Shown piece by piece: positions 1-12,635 of a DNA stretch of 58,778 nucleotides. Source of the stretch: Chlorokybus atmophyticus (taxonomy: Eukaryota; Streptophyta; Chlorokybophyceae; Chlorokybales; Chlorokybaceae); NCBI GenBank assembly GCA_009103225.1, contig RHPI01001855.1, positions 74,518-133,295 of the forward strand. The letters run 5' to 3'. The notes under the pieces are model-generated. The model was not told the origin of the DNA. It saw nothing but the letters and a program-made list of their open reading frames with translations, and ran no database searches. Made by a program: the position numbers and the translations under genes. Positions within the stretch are counted from its first letter, which is position 1. Each line of letters starts with the position of its first letter.

Positions 1-97
1 CCACACCCCCCCCCCACACCCCCCCACCCTGACAGCGCATAGTTCATGCTAATGGTTCATCCCAACAACCCTGGTTGATTGCTATGTGTCTTTGTAG

Positions 98-2100
98 GTA
101 CCGTAAGTTCGTGCAAGACTGGCAAGACAAGCTGTTTGAGAACGCTCGCAAGATGGAGGCCACGGATGCCAACCGCACGAGAGTGTTTGCCTCACTGTAT
201 GACGAACAGTTTGTGAACTGGGCTCAAGGGCAAGACGAGGGCACTGAGTTTGGCGCTCATGAGGAGGACGAGACAGAACCCGCTGATGTAACATATGACG
301 AACAGAAGGCTGCGCAAGTTGCGGTACGCTAATAACGCACTCAACTTGACTGAGTTTGTCTCTCATCGCCCAAGCCAAGCACTAACAAGAGAATGAACAG
401 TGAAGTCAGAGCTCACCAATTGCACTCTGCGTGTGTGATTGAAACGGGTCCGCTGATCGTGAAGTCTTCTTTGCAGGGCTCAAAAGCAAGTTATCTTGAG
501 GTTGGAGCCCTTGATAATAGCTTTGTTATTCGCGGGTCGGGCGTGGATGTGTACCGCAACATTCTCAACGGCGTCCAGAGTGCCGGCGTGAGCGTTAGCC
601 TCCGCGACTCTGTGGGCGCCAGCATCACACCTCACAAAGCAATGCTGGCACAGAGGGTACGGCTCTGTTTGCTGCTTTAATCGCATAGCATTTTCATCAA
701 CTATGCAAATAAATTTGTTACTAACTGCTCAGGAGCGCTCGCTGCTGATGCTGAGTTCAGAGAGAAGGCACAGTGTCTATCAGATGGACATAGAAACCAA
801 CAATGTTGTTACCGAGTGGGCATTCCAGAGAGACAGTAAGGACGTGCCTATGCGGGATATCCAGAGCGTCACAAAGAGCGCCCAGATGGAAGACACGTGA
901 GTGATCAGTTCAATGCACAGTCCCATGCATGCATATCCACTAACTGAGTACAATTTTAGGAGCACTTTCCTTGGGCTGGACGACAATTGCTTGGCACGCT
1001 GGGACATGCGTGTTGCGAGGGGCGTGGTGCAACAACTCAGCGCCAAAACGGTGTTGAGCCACGTCTGCGGGCGTGATTACAAAACAAACGTTCAATTCAA
1101 GTGGGGTTGTGCTTTGCTGTATGCACATTACACCGAGCACATTGTCATGCCCAATTGCTCAAGCCATGGCTGCTTGCAGGTGCATGGCAACAACTGGAGA
1201 CGGGTGCATTGCTGTTGGCTCCGATGATGGCAAGATACGTCTCTATGGTCACCAGGAGTTCAACGACAAAACGAGCGCCAAGACTACATTCCCTGGGTTG
1301 GGCTCCCCCATCACCGCCATTGACGTCACGTACAATGGACACTGGGTGCTTGCCACGACAGACCTTTACCTGTTGCTGATTGACACTACTTATAAAGACA
1401 AGACATGCATTAAAACCGGTTTCCAGGTACAAGGGCATGCATGTCATGCCATTGCAGCAGGCAAGGTGATTCAAACTACTCATGCATAACTCGTTCATAT
1501 ATCAGGCTCCCCTTCGTTCTAAGCTTGCAGCGCCTCGCCTGCTCAAGCTTCATCCCGAAGACGTGTTTGCCACAAATAGCGCTCCTTTGCGCAATGCGCG
1601 GTTGTCGTGGGTGACTGAAAATGGTAGAAATGTAAGGGGCAACAATCGCAACGTTCAAGGTTGTTATAGCCTTAGGGTGTTGTCCGTGTTAACGGGTATG
1701 TTGTCTCATTGTGACAGGAACGTTGGGTGGTGGCGTCCGTTGGTAGCCACGCAGTAGTTTGGAACTTTGCGCGCATCAAGGATCAGAACGATCACAGCTG
1801 CTACACTCAATCTGAGGGCTTGAGGAACTGCTGCTATTGTTACAGGTATAGCCTTGTTGCCCAGATTGTTCTCGTTTCATGCTGACATGCATGCCATTAA
1901 AATGGTTCACCCAACCAACCACATTGCTATGTGCTTACAGCTTGATACCCAAGACCGAGCAGGTTGTGGCCAGCGAATTTATGCATGCAAATCACTCGAA
2001 CTTGGGTGATGGACAGCTGGTCGTTGCCACGCCACATGCCGTGTACTCGTGCACTCCACGCCTGAGCAGGATCTCTGCAAATAGGCGACAAACTCTTTAA
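98..2100 (+). CDS. VID27: VID27-family protein, 3' eight exons (5' part outside window)
   Basis: Eight exons can be joined with GT-AG introns: 98-323, 477-656, 733-896, 960-1100, 1180-1426, 1506-1631, 1718-1845 and 1941-2100. The total is 1372 bases, one leftover base plus 457 codons ending in TAA at 2098-2100, so every junction keeps frame. The product has the C-terminal beta-propeller-like part of VID27 (vacuolar import and degradation 27, called CYPRO4-like in plants). Recognisable segments are STFLGLDDNCLARWDMR, CMATTGDGCIAVGSDDGKIRLY, APRLLKLHPEDV, LSWVTENG and GDGQLVVATP. An acidic stretch (EEDETEPADVTYDE) lies in the first visible exon, as is usual before the propeller. In yeast the family is linked to fructose-1,6-bisphosphatase turnover; its role in algae is not established. 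No in-frame stop or frameshift was found, so the gene looks functional. The start codon and N-terminal domain lie upstream of base 98. Confidence 0.93.
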
Positions 2101-2197
2101 TTTCCATTGTTCCTGCAACACTACAGAGGGTAGATGTGAACTGCCGCATGGTATCACTTAGCAGCTGCAGACCACAACTTGCAGCTGCGCCGCTACC

Positions 2198-2202
2198 TGT
2201 AA
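2198..2202 (+). terminator. Possible TGTAA polyadenylation signal of VID27
   Basis: TGTAA lies 98 bases after the VID27 stop codon. This pentamer is the usual polyadenylation signal of chlorophyte green algae, and the distance is reasonable. A five-base motif can occur by chance, so this is only suggestive. Confidence 0.3.
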
Positions 2203-4480
2203 CATACAGTATGGCTGATCTCCTCCCTGTTCTTACCCATCCGCATGTCAGCATCCACTTGATTACCCCGCAACTCGCTCCTTGGCGGCCTACCCTTTGA
2301 GCCGCTGAACCTCTCTCACAAGCTCCTGACACTGCTCCGTCTACTTACCCCTCTCAAGCTGCATTTCGTTCACACCTCATTTAACTTAGGGTGCACAGGC
2401 ATTGAAGGTTGGCTCGTGGCCTCAACGCAATGGCAGACCTGCTGAGACAATTGGTCGTGCGTATAACTTACCAAGTTTCATGATAGCAAGAACGCTAGAT
2501 CCATTATTAGGAACGTTCCTGTCAGACTTGAAAATTTCTTAGTATATCACAGCTCTTAACCTTGTATGCACGGTGCAACACGAAGCTGTGTAGTTCTTAT
2601 TCTTCCAATAGAGGCTACATGAACACACGTATGCTACGTTGCTGCTGTTGTTGCCACTACTGTTGTGGGTAAGCATTTCTGCTGATGTTTGCCATGTGCA
2701 ACAACTGCTCACATTCCGCACATGGCGTACTATTTTCAATCTGAAACTGCAATGAATGTCAGCCTACCAACCATGCAGACTTGGAAGTCCTACAAGAACA
2801 GAATCTCGTCCTAGGCACCGCGTTGCTGGCCGTTCACGACCGACAAAGATTTAAAGCCTAATTACGAAATCAGACAGCACTTGTTTTGCTGTAGACATTG
2901 CCTGAAGCTTACACCATCAAACACTGAACGGATGGGTGCAATGGACATGTGCTCGGACAAGCTTGTGGACCCCAACCAACTCTTAGCAGTAAGCCTACGA
3001 CAAGCCATCGCAACTGATCACAACTGAACTCAAGGGTAAACCATCTAAACAATGCAGCATGGCAGCTGCTGCTCCATGCCAATGCTGGACCAGACCAGTC
3101 AACCATGGCAGCAATGGCAGAGAACCTTGCGAAGGGGGGAGTTTCGTACCTTGTCGGCCTCCCTCAAAGTAAGCCCGTCGCTGTGCCAAATGCTCAAGGC
3201 CTGACGCCGCACCGCCTTCCCGCAGAATCCCCACAGCGCCGACCGCCGATCAGCCTGAGCACAAGCGCAAGCTGCAAGCTTAAAGCTCGAAGCTTGCAAG
3301 AAAACTACTGTAACATGATGATGACTGTACTGCAGGTCGTTGAGCGGCGGCAGAGACGGCGTCGTCGTCGCTGCACGGGTCAAGAAGTTGAATTTGCAGC
3401 TGTTTTCCACCCAAGACGACTGGAGCACCTTGGTTCTGAACAGCCCCATAGCCGGCAGGCGGCAGGGGAGTTGGACGCAAGCAGGTACTGGGCGAGAATA
3501 AGCATGCAAGTCGAATCCGGTGAAAAGTTCTCCTTGGGTTGGTAATCTTGCAGGTGTTGTTCGACACCGAAGTGGTCTTTGGCATTGCTGTGTCTGTGTC
3601 TGCCTTTTCATTCATGCAATACTGCTTCCACTTCCCACATGCACGGTTTAGCGCACGCCAACATCGCTTGCGCTTCCTACTGTTTGGAATTGAGACAACA
3701 ACTGCAGGATTTGAGCCATGTCAACCAAGCCTATGTAGTTGCCCACTGCCTGGCGCTTCGCTCTACTTCAGTTTTCGTGCTTGTCCCTTGTTTGTGTTTC
3801 ATTTGTGTGATACCAGAACCTGATCCCCTGCAACGCAACCTGTACTTCTCCCTGTCACTGCCGGTGGCACCAAGGAACGTATATGGTCATTGCACTGCTC
3901 AGCATCATCTCCTGTGCCGGGGGGCATTGTATTGCGCGATTGTTCAACAACCAGTGTGCTGAGGCCAGCACTGTTCAGGCACCCCACAGTCCAGTGAACG
4001 CACGCACGCAGGCACACATCTGATTGACTGGTGTTTTTCTTGTGTTTGTCCTCTCTCATGGATGCATGTCACACGCGTTGATTGAATATGTCAACGAACA
4101 ACGGCGCAGACGTTTGGCATTACTGACTGAAGTGGTCTTAAGGCTGTACACCTGCAACCTTCAACAGCAGGAATGCAGCAAGTATAGACTAGATCAGCCA
4201 AATAAATTCAAGCAGCAGCAAGTAGCGCACATGTCACATGTCACAATGCGTATCACAACCGCAGAGCAGCATCAGCATGTTGCCAACATGCATGCTATGC
4301 AAGGACGCGAGCTCGGTGCTTTCGTTCCTGTGCGTGTGTTGCTAATGCCAGACGGAAACCACTGTGCAAGCTGTCACTTACTATGGGATTGCACCAATCG
4401 TGCGGTTTGCGCTCAGTCCGAAGCACCACTTGCCAGGCTGCAAAGGCAGGAAACAAGCAAGTGGGACTGACAAGCCTGTC

Positions 4481-4510
4481 TGCATGCATGCATGCGTGCG
4501 TGCGTGCGTG
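4481..4510. repeat. TGCA/TGCG tetranucleotide microsatellite
   Basis: TGCATGCATGCATG passes into TGCGTGCGTGCGTG without a break. The same TGCATG/TGCGTG vocabulary recurs across the window, for example in the gypsy LTRs and at 37.4 kb. Confidence 0.8.
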
Positions 4511-6393
4511 AACGCATGCATATGTGCGCATGCAATTGCATGTGTGCCCATGTCCGCATGTGGTTACGTGTACATGCATGCGCAAGCCTGCTTGAGTGCA
4601 GAAGTGCGAGCTGCGATGCTTGTCTCGATTGTTCCTGAGCGCACAGCATTTGGATGCCATCGATCCAGTGGCAGTTGTATGCACCTGCCCGTTGTTGGAA
4701 CTCTCTCTGGTTGACATGCCGACCGCAGCGGTGCACGCACCGGGCAGGGTGTAGGCGCGGACCCCATCTCCAACATGGCATTCCGCTTGAGCTGTGCAGT
4801 AAAGGCACATGAACTCCAACCCTTATGATCAGGTTGTGCACAACGTCTTCATAAGCGTGCTCAACCCGGCAGCTTCTGTTGTCTGACACGCACATGATGT
4901 CATAACGCTATGTGGCCAAAAAGGACAATCACTAGCTATAATAAGCGCCAACATCCGCGCGACAGCATGACTTGTAAAGACCAGTGTACTGTTGCAGCCA
5001 CACAACTTTGCACACACGCTCTTCTGCTTGCTGTGAGCTTCCCACACGCTGTGGACACTGACCACGCTGCCAGCGTGTGCGGGTGGTTTCAGTGTGTTGT
5101 AGGAACAAGCGGGGGTGAGGCGGTAGTGAATCAACGAGCCTCGCTAAGTTGCTTTGCGTACATGGCTCGGTGGTTGACTGTGTTTGCTGGTTGTGTTGTG
5201 TTCGCAGGTTTGCTCGTGTGTGATGCATGCAAACAGCACCCCATTTCATCTGGTGCACAACACTAGTCCCCGAAAAGCCCTTAGCATGTTGCAACAATGC
5301 AATCAACGCACAAGTTCCTTAACGTACCAACGGCAAAACCTACCACCCTTGCATTTTGTAAACCAGCAGCACGTAATTTCAATGCTGTGTTCCATCTTTT
5401 TGTACAGCAGTTCAACATACCTGCTATACTTGTGTATAAGTTCGTGTGTGCCGTCAGTACGTTCAGTGTTGCTCTTGAGTCATTAGCACGGTGTACAGAA
5501 CTGCGGAGGATGATGCGCACATGCATGGACATTGCACAGCACACAGCATGTATTGCCACAAAAGCTGACAACCTATTTCAGTCAAAGGGTCTGTACAGTT
5601 TAGCTGGGCGTTACACAAGATACTGTCCCCTGTGCCTGGCGTTCAAAGTGGGCTGTCAGTTATTCCAGGTCAGGTTCCACAGATCTCTTGGTGGTCGCTC
5701 ATTCCGCTGCTCGTTTGCACCACCCATGCTTGCTGGATTCCATTTAGGGTGGAACCTCACATGGCTCAGATCCTTCTCATTCCAGCGCACCCAAAGCGGT
5801 CCACCCATAGCCCCGGATCACATGTCCTCGACTGCCATGCCACTCCGATGACCTCACCACCCACCACCCACTTCCTGCAGTCCTTATGGTTGCGGAACTC
5901 TGTAGCTTATTCCGCATGCAGCATTGTACCCTTGCTCATTCAACCCTCTCACGACTCCAGACATCCACACCTCTCTCTTGCGGGAATTGGCAGCAGCTTG
6001 ATCGCTACGCCGGGTTGGCGTCTTCCATGATCCTGGCCACATCGACGTTGAGGTTGACGTGGACGTTGTGCGTCCATGTTCCGGCACAATGCCTACCGCC
6101 CTGGAGCACACTGCCGACACCCACCCACTTGCACTCTCAGGCTTCCCGCACCACAGCCACACTTCGTCCACTGGCCGTGAATGACTCTCGGTTCTGCAGA
6201 TCCCTTACTCCTCGAACCAGCACAGCATCGCTTGGCCAAGCAGCCCACGCCTTGTAGGAAGAGGTAGGTATGGGCCTGCCTGTTGCCAGATGGCCAATAT
6301 CACGGTTGTAGTCAAGTGCAGTGAGACTGCATGTCGTCAGTAGACACAGGTCCTACGTCTTGTCGACCGATTGGCTTGACATACGGCTACCGG

Positions 6394-6555
6394 TACTGTT
6401 GCCCGCTCATCGTGTGCCCTTCCGCCATATATAAAGGCAATGTGTTGGTACGTAAGCCCAATATGCATTCTTCATACTGTTGCCCGCTCATCGTGTGCCC
6501 TTCCGCCATATATAAAGGCAATGTATTGGTACGTAAGCCCAATATGCATTCTTCA
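6394..6555. repeat. Tandem duplication of an 81-base unit
   Basis: 6394-6474 and 6475-6555 are directly adjacent copies of one 81-base unit. They differ at one base (GTGTTGG versus GTATTGG). Each copy contains CCATATATAAAGG, which resembles a TATA box, about 45 bases into the unit. 81 is a multiple of three and the plus strand stays open through both copies, but no protein family is recognisable. Confidence 0.9.
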
Positions 6556-6959
6556 ACAATTCAGTGGTGGTACTCAGCCAAACAATGGCTGGCATAATTG
6601 AAGAACGCAGTGTCAGCTGCTGACAGGCAAGTACCTAGCTGAAGGGATGCTGGGGCGTCACGCGTTCCACTCACTGTCAGGTCTTGTCAATGTTTCAGCT
6701 TGCTGTCATTGTTCAGCTCAGCTCAGCTAGTGCGTACGATCGAATGTCAGGCGCTGGAGTGAACACCAAAATGGAATGCAACGGCAGTCGACCGTTCTTG
6801 TGCGCAACACTCCACTTGCTTGGTGACTGCATGCGCTTGCAGTGTCGCATCAAGCAAGGTCCTTGCAGTCACAGTGTCAGTACCTGCGAAGCGGGCTTAA
6901 CGCGGCGTCCCTTTACCACATTGCACTGAGATGTGACAGCCTGGTGACATCCCTAAGGC

Positions 6960-6996
6960 GAAGAAGAAGAAGAAGAAGAAGAAGAAGAAAAAGAAG
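6960..6996. repeat. GAA/AAG trinucleotide microsatellite
   Basis: About twelve GAA units in a row with one AAA interruption near the end. Confidence 0.85.
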
Positions 6997-9569
6997 GGCG
7001 GATCGTGGCTGGGCACAGCAGTGAACAAGCGCTGCACAGTCTGTCTTGCTGCTCCGAGCAGCTTTGGTAGGCGACTCTCTCTGCATTTACATACATGCCG
7101 TCCACCTCAGCTCGGCCGGACGTAACCTCTGTCAGCGCCCGCTGCTGACAGATTCAGCAGCACAGAAACGCAGAATATGAAACCCCGCCTTTCAACGCAG
7201 ATAGGGGCCTGCCCCTGCCTCCTCGGCTCTCTCGCTCTGTGTCCCGGAAGCCCTTGACGATAACGATGACGCCGGCTGAGCCTGGCTACTAGGCTCTCAA
7301 GCCTGCATGCGCAGCTGTTAGGCTCAGGTAAGAGCAGCCTGGCCTTGAGAGCCTGGCCTTGAGCCGCGTGCATGCCTCCTACACTGCCCTTCGTTACTAG
7401 GATTGCAGCGCTCTTGTGCTTGGGCTGTATGGCATGAAATGCCAAGCTTGTACACTACAAAACCAGGGCGGTATTCAGACGTTGATAACTCACCTGTAAG
7501 TAGCTTACAATCAGTCACAAAGGTCTGCTACCACAAAGTCTTGAAGTGTCAGTCCCAATCTCAGACGTTTGCACCTGACAGTCATTCTCTGCGCTCACTC
7601 CTCACCGGTGATACTAGTGCTGAAAGTCAGCATTTTGTGACTGGCTGTCATGCACTTCGTGATGTTCAAAAATCAGTATGACTCAATTCACATCATGCAT
7701 TGCACATATGCAACAGCTTGCATTCACACTTGTGGGGCTGGCAATCAGCACTCATCGTTTAAATCAATCGATGCACTTGTATTTGTATTTCCAATGGTGC
7801 TAATTACCCAATGTTTGAATGCAAGCAATTGCACCAGTAATTGCTATTCACGAAACTATGACCCAAGTGCTGGTGATCAGCACTTGATCGCTAATTACAA
7901 AGATGTATCAGGCAGCTATCAAGCCGCTACACACATGTAACTAGCTAGTAAAATCCGTCGGACATTCATGCGCGTCACCAGCTTGCACGCACGTGGCCCC
8001 GCCTTCTGCACCACCTTGGCCTTGCTGCAAATGCCATCCTCGCACTCCGAGCAGCCTTGTCGTTGCACGCTTTGTGGTGCACCATGTTTACCGGCGCTGC
8101 GGTGCACAAACTGTTGGTGAACATCTTGGCGCATAGTGAACACACATATACAGCTTCAAGCACTCGTGCCTTAAATTACCGATGTTTCCGGACATGCAAT
8201 GCGGGATCCTATCTCCACATCCTAGACCTCTGTCCACGAGTTGGTCTTAACGAGCATTGCCCTGCAGCGCCTCATTAAACCACACTGCAATCTCACCTAG
8301 TGGACAAACAGTTCTCTAAGTTAACTTGGTCATAAAAGCCAATACCCACCCACCCACGCATGCACGCACGCGTGTGCGCGCACACGCGAACAGCCTGTTC
8401 TGAGACGCTACCTGTCTGCAGCACGTGGTTGTAGACATTACTACTTCCCTTTGTGCAGCGCCGCGCCTTGCCCACTAGCTTTGCACCTCAACCACAGATG
8501 CACTTGTGAGAATGACTCATTGTTCTCCTTGTAACTAGTACGCCGGGCTTGCCCAATCACTTGTGATTATCAACACCGTGTGATATTACAACGTGTGTGC
8601 TGAGTTGTGACGTTCTCCAAGTCTTTTTGCTTTTGGACGCAAAATGGAGGTATATTAGGAAAGTAGGGCAGTTGTAGTGTTTGGCATCTACTGATTTCGA
8701 TAACATTAAACATGCAATTGCCTAAGCGGGCGAGGGTAAGAGGGAAAAGATCATAGTCGGTAATGAGGGACAATGTTACATATCAGGTTGGAGATAAGGA
8801 AGCCCGGGAAGTAGAAGATGGCTCTTCTCAGTGCTGGTAGCGGGGAGGGGAGGAGGTGGACTGAGACATGAGCACAAGTAAACAGGGAAAAGGAGACATG
8901 AGGAGGGCTAAGAGAGAACGGAGGGATGCGGCGTGTCGCACAATTAGGGGGGACAAATCGTGGACAATGCTATGACAAAAATCACGAGTATGCAATGATA
9001 CAAACTTCACAAGCATGAGTCGTAACCCTACAGCATCACCATATTCAATTATTGTTCAATCGCGTGAAACTGGAAACAACTGCTTACCAATATCTTTAAT
9101 TCAGTTGTTTCAAATTTAATACAATATGTCCATTATACAATCAACACGCACTATGCGTTGGCAAAGTTTTGCCATCTTGACCATATGGTGTCATATTCTC
9201 TTTTGCTGACGTTATGCAATTTACAAACAACACCGTGTATATGTTGTCAAACATCTGACATTTGCATCATACCGTGTTGGTATACATATTGTGTGGTGCT
9301 CGTGGTTGCATTTTGCACGATATGTGTGTTACAAAGCTTCTCCTGAACATGATCACAACAACACTTTATTCCACGCATCATGAGACTTTGTACATGACAC
9401 ACAAGTCGAATTGATGATGTAGATACTTTGCCACCTGAACTTGCGTGCAATACACAACTCTTTACCTATTGAGTATGCAATGCCTGCCATAATGTGCCTG
9501 CTTGACTGTGGGCATAATTAACTATGGTACACGGTAATTATCGTGTACCGGTAGAAATGGGTTTCGGCA

Positions 9570-10330
9570 GGTCAGGCTGGATCCGCAACTTTGTTCATGA
9601 TTTTGTGCAAAGTTTGTTAGGGATCCGCAAGATCCCTAATTAACTTATGGCTACATCCCCAATCTGATTCGTGCCTGTCACAAAAGCGCTTTTTCGTTGA
9701 CACTTCCTTGCGAATAGATCCACAATTAAGTTGTGGCTATGTCTTCAACAAATTGCTATCTCCTCTGTCAATGCTTTATACTATATAGATATTAAAATAA
9801 AATTGTGACCTCCTCCAACTTTTGTGACCCATGATCGAAGGCCTTAACAAGATTGTGACTTGAGCGTAATAATACTTTTTAGTTGCAGTCACAATATACT
9901 CTTGGTTAACTCCGCAACAGTGTTCCCACAACACAGTTTTGTCCTAATCCTAAGCAAGTTGGGACCAGCTCCAGTCTAATTTGATGAGCTGGCAAAGGGT
10001 CCAATAAAGTTGTGGCCCCATGCGGAACAGAATTCACGCTCAAGGCATAATCTGTCACTTGCTTCTTTATCGCTTGCCCTAGCTCTAAATGTTATGACCG
10101 CATCCATAACTACGTTCAGCCTTACACCCAGTGTCTTCGTGTGGTTCTTGCTGAGACCGAAATCTTATGACCGCATCCACAACTGTGTCCTGCCTTACAC
10201 CTGGTGTCGTTGTGTGTTTTTTGCTAAGTCCCAAATGTTATGGCTACGTTCACAACTTGTTAAATGTTGTCACCCACTGCTGTTGTGTGAATTGGTCTAA
10301 GTCCCAATTGGTTGATTGCTGCTACACCCA
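9570..10330. repeat. Degenerate tandem array, period about 73-85 bases
   Basis: The motif TTATGACCGCATCCACAAC and its variants recurs at 10091, 10164, 10237 and, more decayed, 10310, a spacing of 73 bases. Weaker relatives (ACTTATGGCTACATCCCC near 9643, AGTTGTGGCTATGTCTTC near 9727, AGTTGTGGCCCCA near 10010) extend the array to the left with a slightly longer period. No long open frame is kept, so this looks like a decayed minisatellite. Confidence 0.65.
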
Positions 10331-10422
10331 CAGGCACTTGAGTACACAAACTCTGTATTTACAAAGTTGCACAAAGTTCCTGTAGTTTCAGCCAGCAATG
10401 CAGGCAGTGACAACATGAAAAT

Positions 10423-10843
10423 TTAGTCATATAGAGACGAAGCACTCAACAGCCCTCCAGCTTTAAGCCTCTCCAGCAGCTGCATAGTTGCTCCTCTCTT
10501 CTCGATGGCATCCCTCGCTGGAAACCAGCTGCGATGCATCTGCGCAAACAACCAAGTGTTAGTGAAGAATGGCTGCTAACAAAGCAAGTCAGTGTATCCT
10601 CACCTGTTGCACAACAGGTGACGTGGGTGAGACTGGACCATCCCTAAACAGCTTGCGCAAATAACTGCCGAGTGCTTTCTCGCGCTGCAGGCATCCGGCG
10701 TTCACGGTGGGGCGCGACTGGGCAATGCAATAGTAGCAGCAATTCCCATCACCGTAGGCATCAAACACGCGCAAGCCTTTCTCCTTCAATAACCCACCCA
10801 GCCTTCTCTCAGCACCCGTTTGTTCAGCAGGCAGATCAGACTC
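10423..10843 (-). CDS. OTU-type cysteine protease fragment, two exons
   Basis: Exon 10604-10843 (240 bases, entered at phase 0 after a TTTAG acceptor) is followed by a 64-base GT-AG intron and exon 10423-10539 (117 bases, ending in TAA). The first exon encodes FDAYGDGNCCYYCIA, the OTU signature in which the Asp and Cys of D-G-N-C form part of the active site; a helix with REKALGSYLRKLF follows. OTU peptidases cleave ubiquitin or ubiquitin-like conjugates and occur both as host genes and in large transposons. The catalytic His region expected about 100 or more residues later is not seen; the second exon (HRSWFPARDAIEKRG) ends 38 codons on, so the domain is short or atypical. A LINE begins about 20 bases upstream of the acceptor. 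The upstream exons must therefore lie beyond 22.5 kb, or have been lost. It may belong to the tnp2/Ulp1 gene there. Confidence 0.6.
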
Positions 10844-10862
10844 CTAAAGTGAGTGCGCGAGG

Positions 10863-11599
10863 TTGAAGGGCCAGCTTCAGGTTTGTCGACGAAGTCCCCA
10901 AGGCGCCCAACAGTGTTGGCAGGCATTGGATAGGAAGGTCTCCGCTCAGCAAGCTCAGGTCTTGGAGTCTGCGCTGACGCTGCATGAGTTGCACGCTGCC
11001 TTACAGAGCATGCCCCCGCACAAAGCCCCAGGCAAGGACGGCCTCACCACGGCGTTCTGGCGGACTGCATGGCCTCTCTTAGGGGAGGACTATTCCCTTT
11101 ACTGTCAGCACGTTCTAGCGGAAGGGCGGTTGGATGAAGGTCAGCGCGAGGGGGTCATCCTCATGTTGCACAAGAAAGGCGACCAGTCTAACCTTCGCAA
11201 CTGGCGGCCCATCACGCTGCTGCCCACCCACTACAAGATTTTGGCTAAAGCTCTAGCAGTTTGCGTGGCGCCTGTGCTTCCTACGGCAATCCACCCATCG
11301 CAGGCAGGCTTTGTGCGCCACAGGTACATCCCGGACAATGTGCTAGTGGCCCTGGACGCTATGCAGCATGCTGCACACACATAGGGCAGCGCGGTGCTCT
11401 TCTCCTGCTAGACTTTGAGAAGGCATTCGACCGGTTAGACTGGCACTTTCTAGATGGCGCGCTCTCGCATTTGGGCTTCAGCCCGACCTTTCGGCAATGG
11501 ACACGCACGATGAATGGGGGGAGCTGGAGCTCGGTGCTAGTGAACGGCCACTTGTCTTCTCCCTTTTATCTGCACCGCAATGTTCGATAGGGCTGTCCA
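10863..11599 (+). mobile_element. LINE-1 copy, 5' part of reverse transcriptase (split by gypsy element)
   Basis: This is an L1-like non-LTR retrotransposon, truncated at its 5' end: the endonuclease is absent. The frame from 10863 encodes the start of the RT domain, with HKAPGKDGLTTAFW, LHKKGDQSNLRNWRPITLLP and HPSQAGFVRHRYI. At 11382 the frame ends in TAG beside a CA-rich stretch. The RT continues one frame over (11381-11590) with LLLLDFEKAFDRLDW, the first catalytic-Asp motif. The R-Q-G-C-P motif is cut at 11589-11599: its Gln codon reads TAG, and the gypsy element 11600-20300 begins just after GTCCA. The sequence resumes at 20306. It is closely related to the LINE at 54-57.9 kb. The copy is dead. 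Confidence 0.88.
11595..11599. repeat. Target-site duplication GTCCA of gypsy element 1 (left)
   Basis: GTCCA here is repeated at 20301-20305, immediately outside the right LTR. Collapsing the two copies restores the LINE reading G-C-P-L-A-P, which confirms the insertion point. Confidence 0.93.
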
Positions 11600-12616
11600 T
11601 GTCACGCCCACAGGGCAGGCAAAAGTCATTCTCTGTCCCTTACTTATGTGGTAAGTAAGATGAGACCAAGTGGGGACCCACACTACGCAAGCGTGTGTAG
11701 TGCTTGTGGGTGTGCTCTCATGTAGGTCTGCTCTAGAGCCTGTGCGGCCTTGAGCATGATGAACTACACAAGGCATGATGGCAAGCACAGGGCTGATCAT
11801 AGCCGATGAGACATCATGTGATGTACAGAGACATATGTGTGCATATGTCCGCATGTGTATGCATGTGTTTGCATATGTGTGCACATGTACGCATATGAGT
11901 GCATATGCGTGCATGAGAGGTATGTACTAGATGTATGCATGTATATGCATGCATGCGCATATGTGTGCATATGCGCGCATATGTTTGCATAAGGATGTAT
12001 ATGTATGCATGAGTGTGATGTCCTAGGCTGATGTGACCAGCCAAGGACGTTCACAACGTCCAAGGATGATGTGTGTGATGTCCTAGGCTGATGTGACCAG
12101 CCTAGGGACGTTTACAATGTCCGAGGCTGATGTGTGATCAGTCTTGGGCGTTGAAAGAGGTCCAAGGGCTGATGTGGCAGCCCTAGACATGAGTTGTGGT
12201 CAACGCAGCCATGACAAGGCATGTAGCCTTGGACTTGGATGTTCCAGGTCGGAGAGCAGCAAAGAGAGGGTATATGAACGGCCTCAACATGTGTTGAGGC
12301 AGCTCAGCATGTGCATACTCGACTCTTGTGTGTGGGGTGCCTAGTTTAGTTGTTCAAGGGGCTCTCCCTCTCATCCCATGTGGGGTGTGATGTCCGTGGC
12401 AGCTTTGCACATGTGTGTGAGGTGTGCTTGAGTGTGTGAGTGTGTGGGAGCTGAGTAGAGAGGTTGGTGTCATCCTCTCCTTCCTTGGTGCGGTGCTGTG
12501 ACTTCCTCTGCAAGGTACTGCACCAGTGACGCTGGTAGAGCTTCCAGTAGTAAGTCCTTGTGCTTGTGCATAAGTTCGCCAAGCCGCCCAGCAAGTAAGT
12601 GAGTGGTATCGTTACA
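11600..12616 (+). repeat. 5' LTR of gypsy element 1
   Basis: 1017 bases, TGTCACGCCC to ATCGTTACA, matching 19284-20300 nearly base for base. The part at 11830-12015 is an unusual TGCATATG/TGCATGTG-rich tract that may sit in the promoter-bearing U3 region. TSD-side flank is GTCCA. Confidence 0.95.
11830..12015. repeat. TGCATATG-rich tract inside the LTR
   Basis: Dense repeats of GTGTGCATATG, GTATGCATG and variants, each close to 8-12 bases, form many short palindromes (GCATATGC, TGCATGCA). The same tract is present in the right LTR at 19514-19698. Confidence 0.85.
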
Positions 12617-12617
12617 T

Positions 12618-12635
12618 TGGACTCGGAGCTTGCAT
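12618..12635 (+). other. Candidate primer-binding site of gypsy element 1
   Basis: TGGACTCGGAGCTTGCAT begins one base after the 5' LTR and starts with TGG, as expected for pairing with a tRNA CCA end. I do not recognise the tRNA; it is not the initiator-Met type used by gypsy element 2. Confidence 0.6.

Larger units (their letters stand above)
2203..9569. other. Stretch without a supportable gene
   Basis: I see no protein domain, RNA gene or transposon core on either strand. Open frames up to 184 codons occur but are unbiased and carry no recognisable motif. The stretch holds TGCATG-rich microsatellite (4481-4510), an 81-base tandem duplication (6394-6555), a GAA repeat (6960-6996) and AT-richer sequence from about 8700 on. 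It may include long untranslated or intergenic DNA and decayed repeats. Confidence 0.6.

Noticed and set aside
3105-3545. 146-codon open frame and its antisense partner
   Set aside because: No motif, no plausible splice context, and both strands are open to a similar length, as expected by chance at this base composition.
11814-12063. His/Thr/Tyr-rich open frames in the LTRs
   Set aside because: They are translations of the TGCATATG-rich tract, repeated identically in both LTRs.
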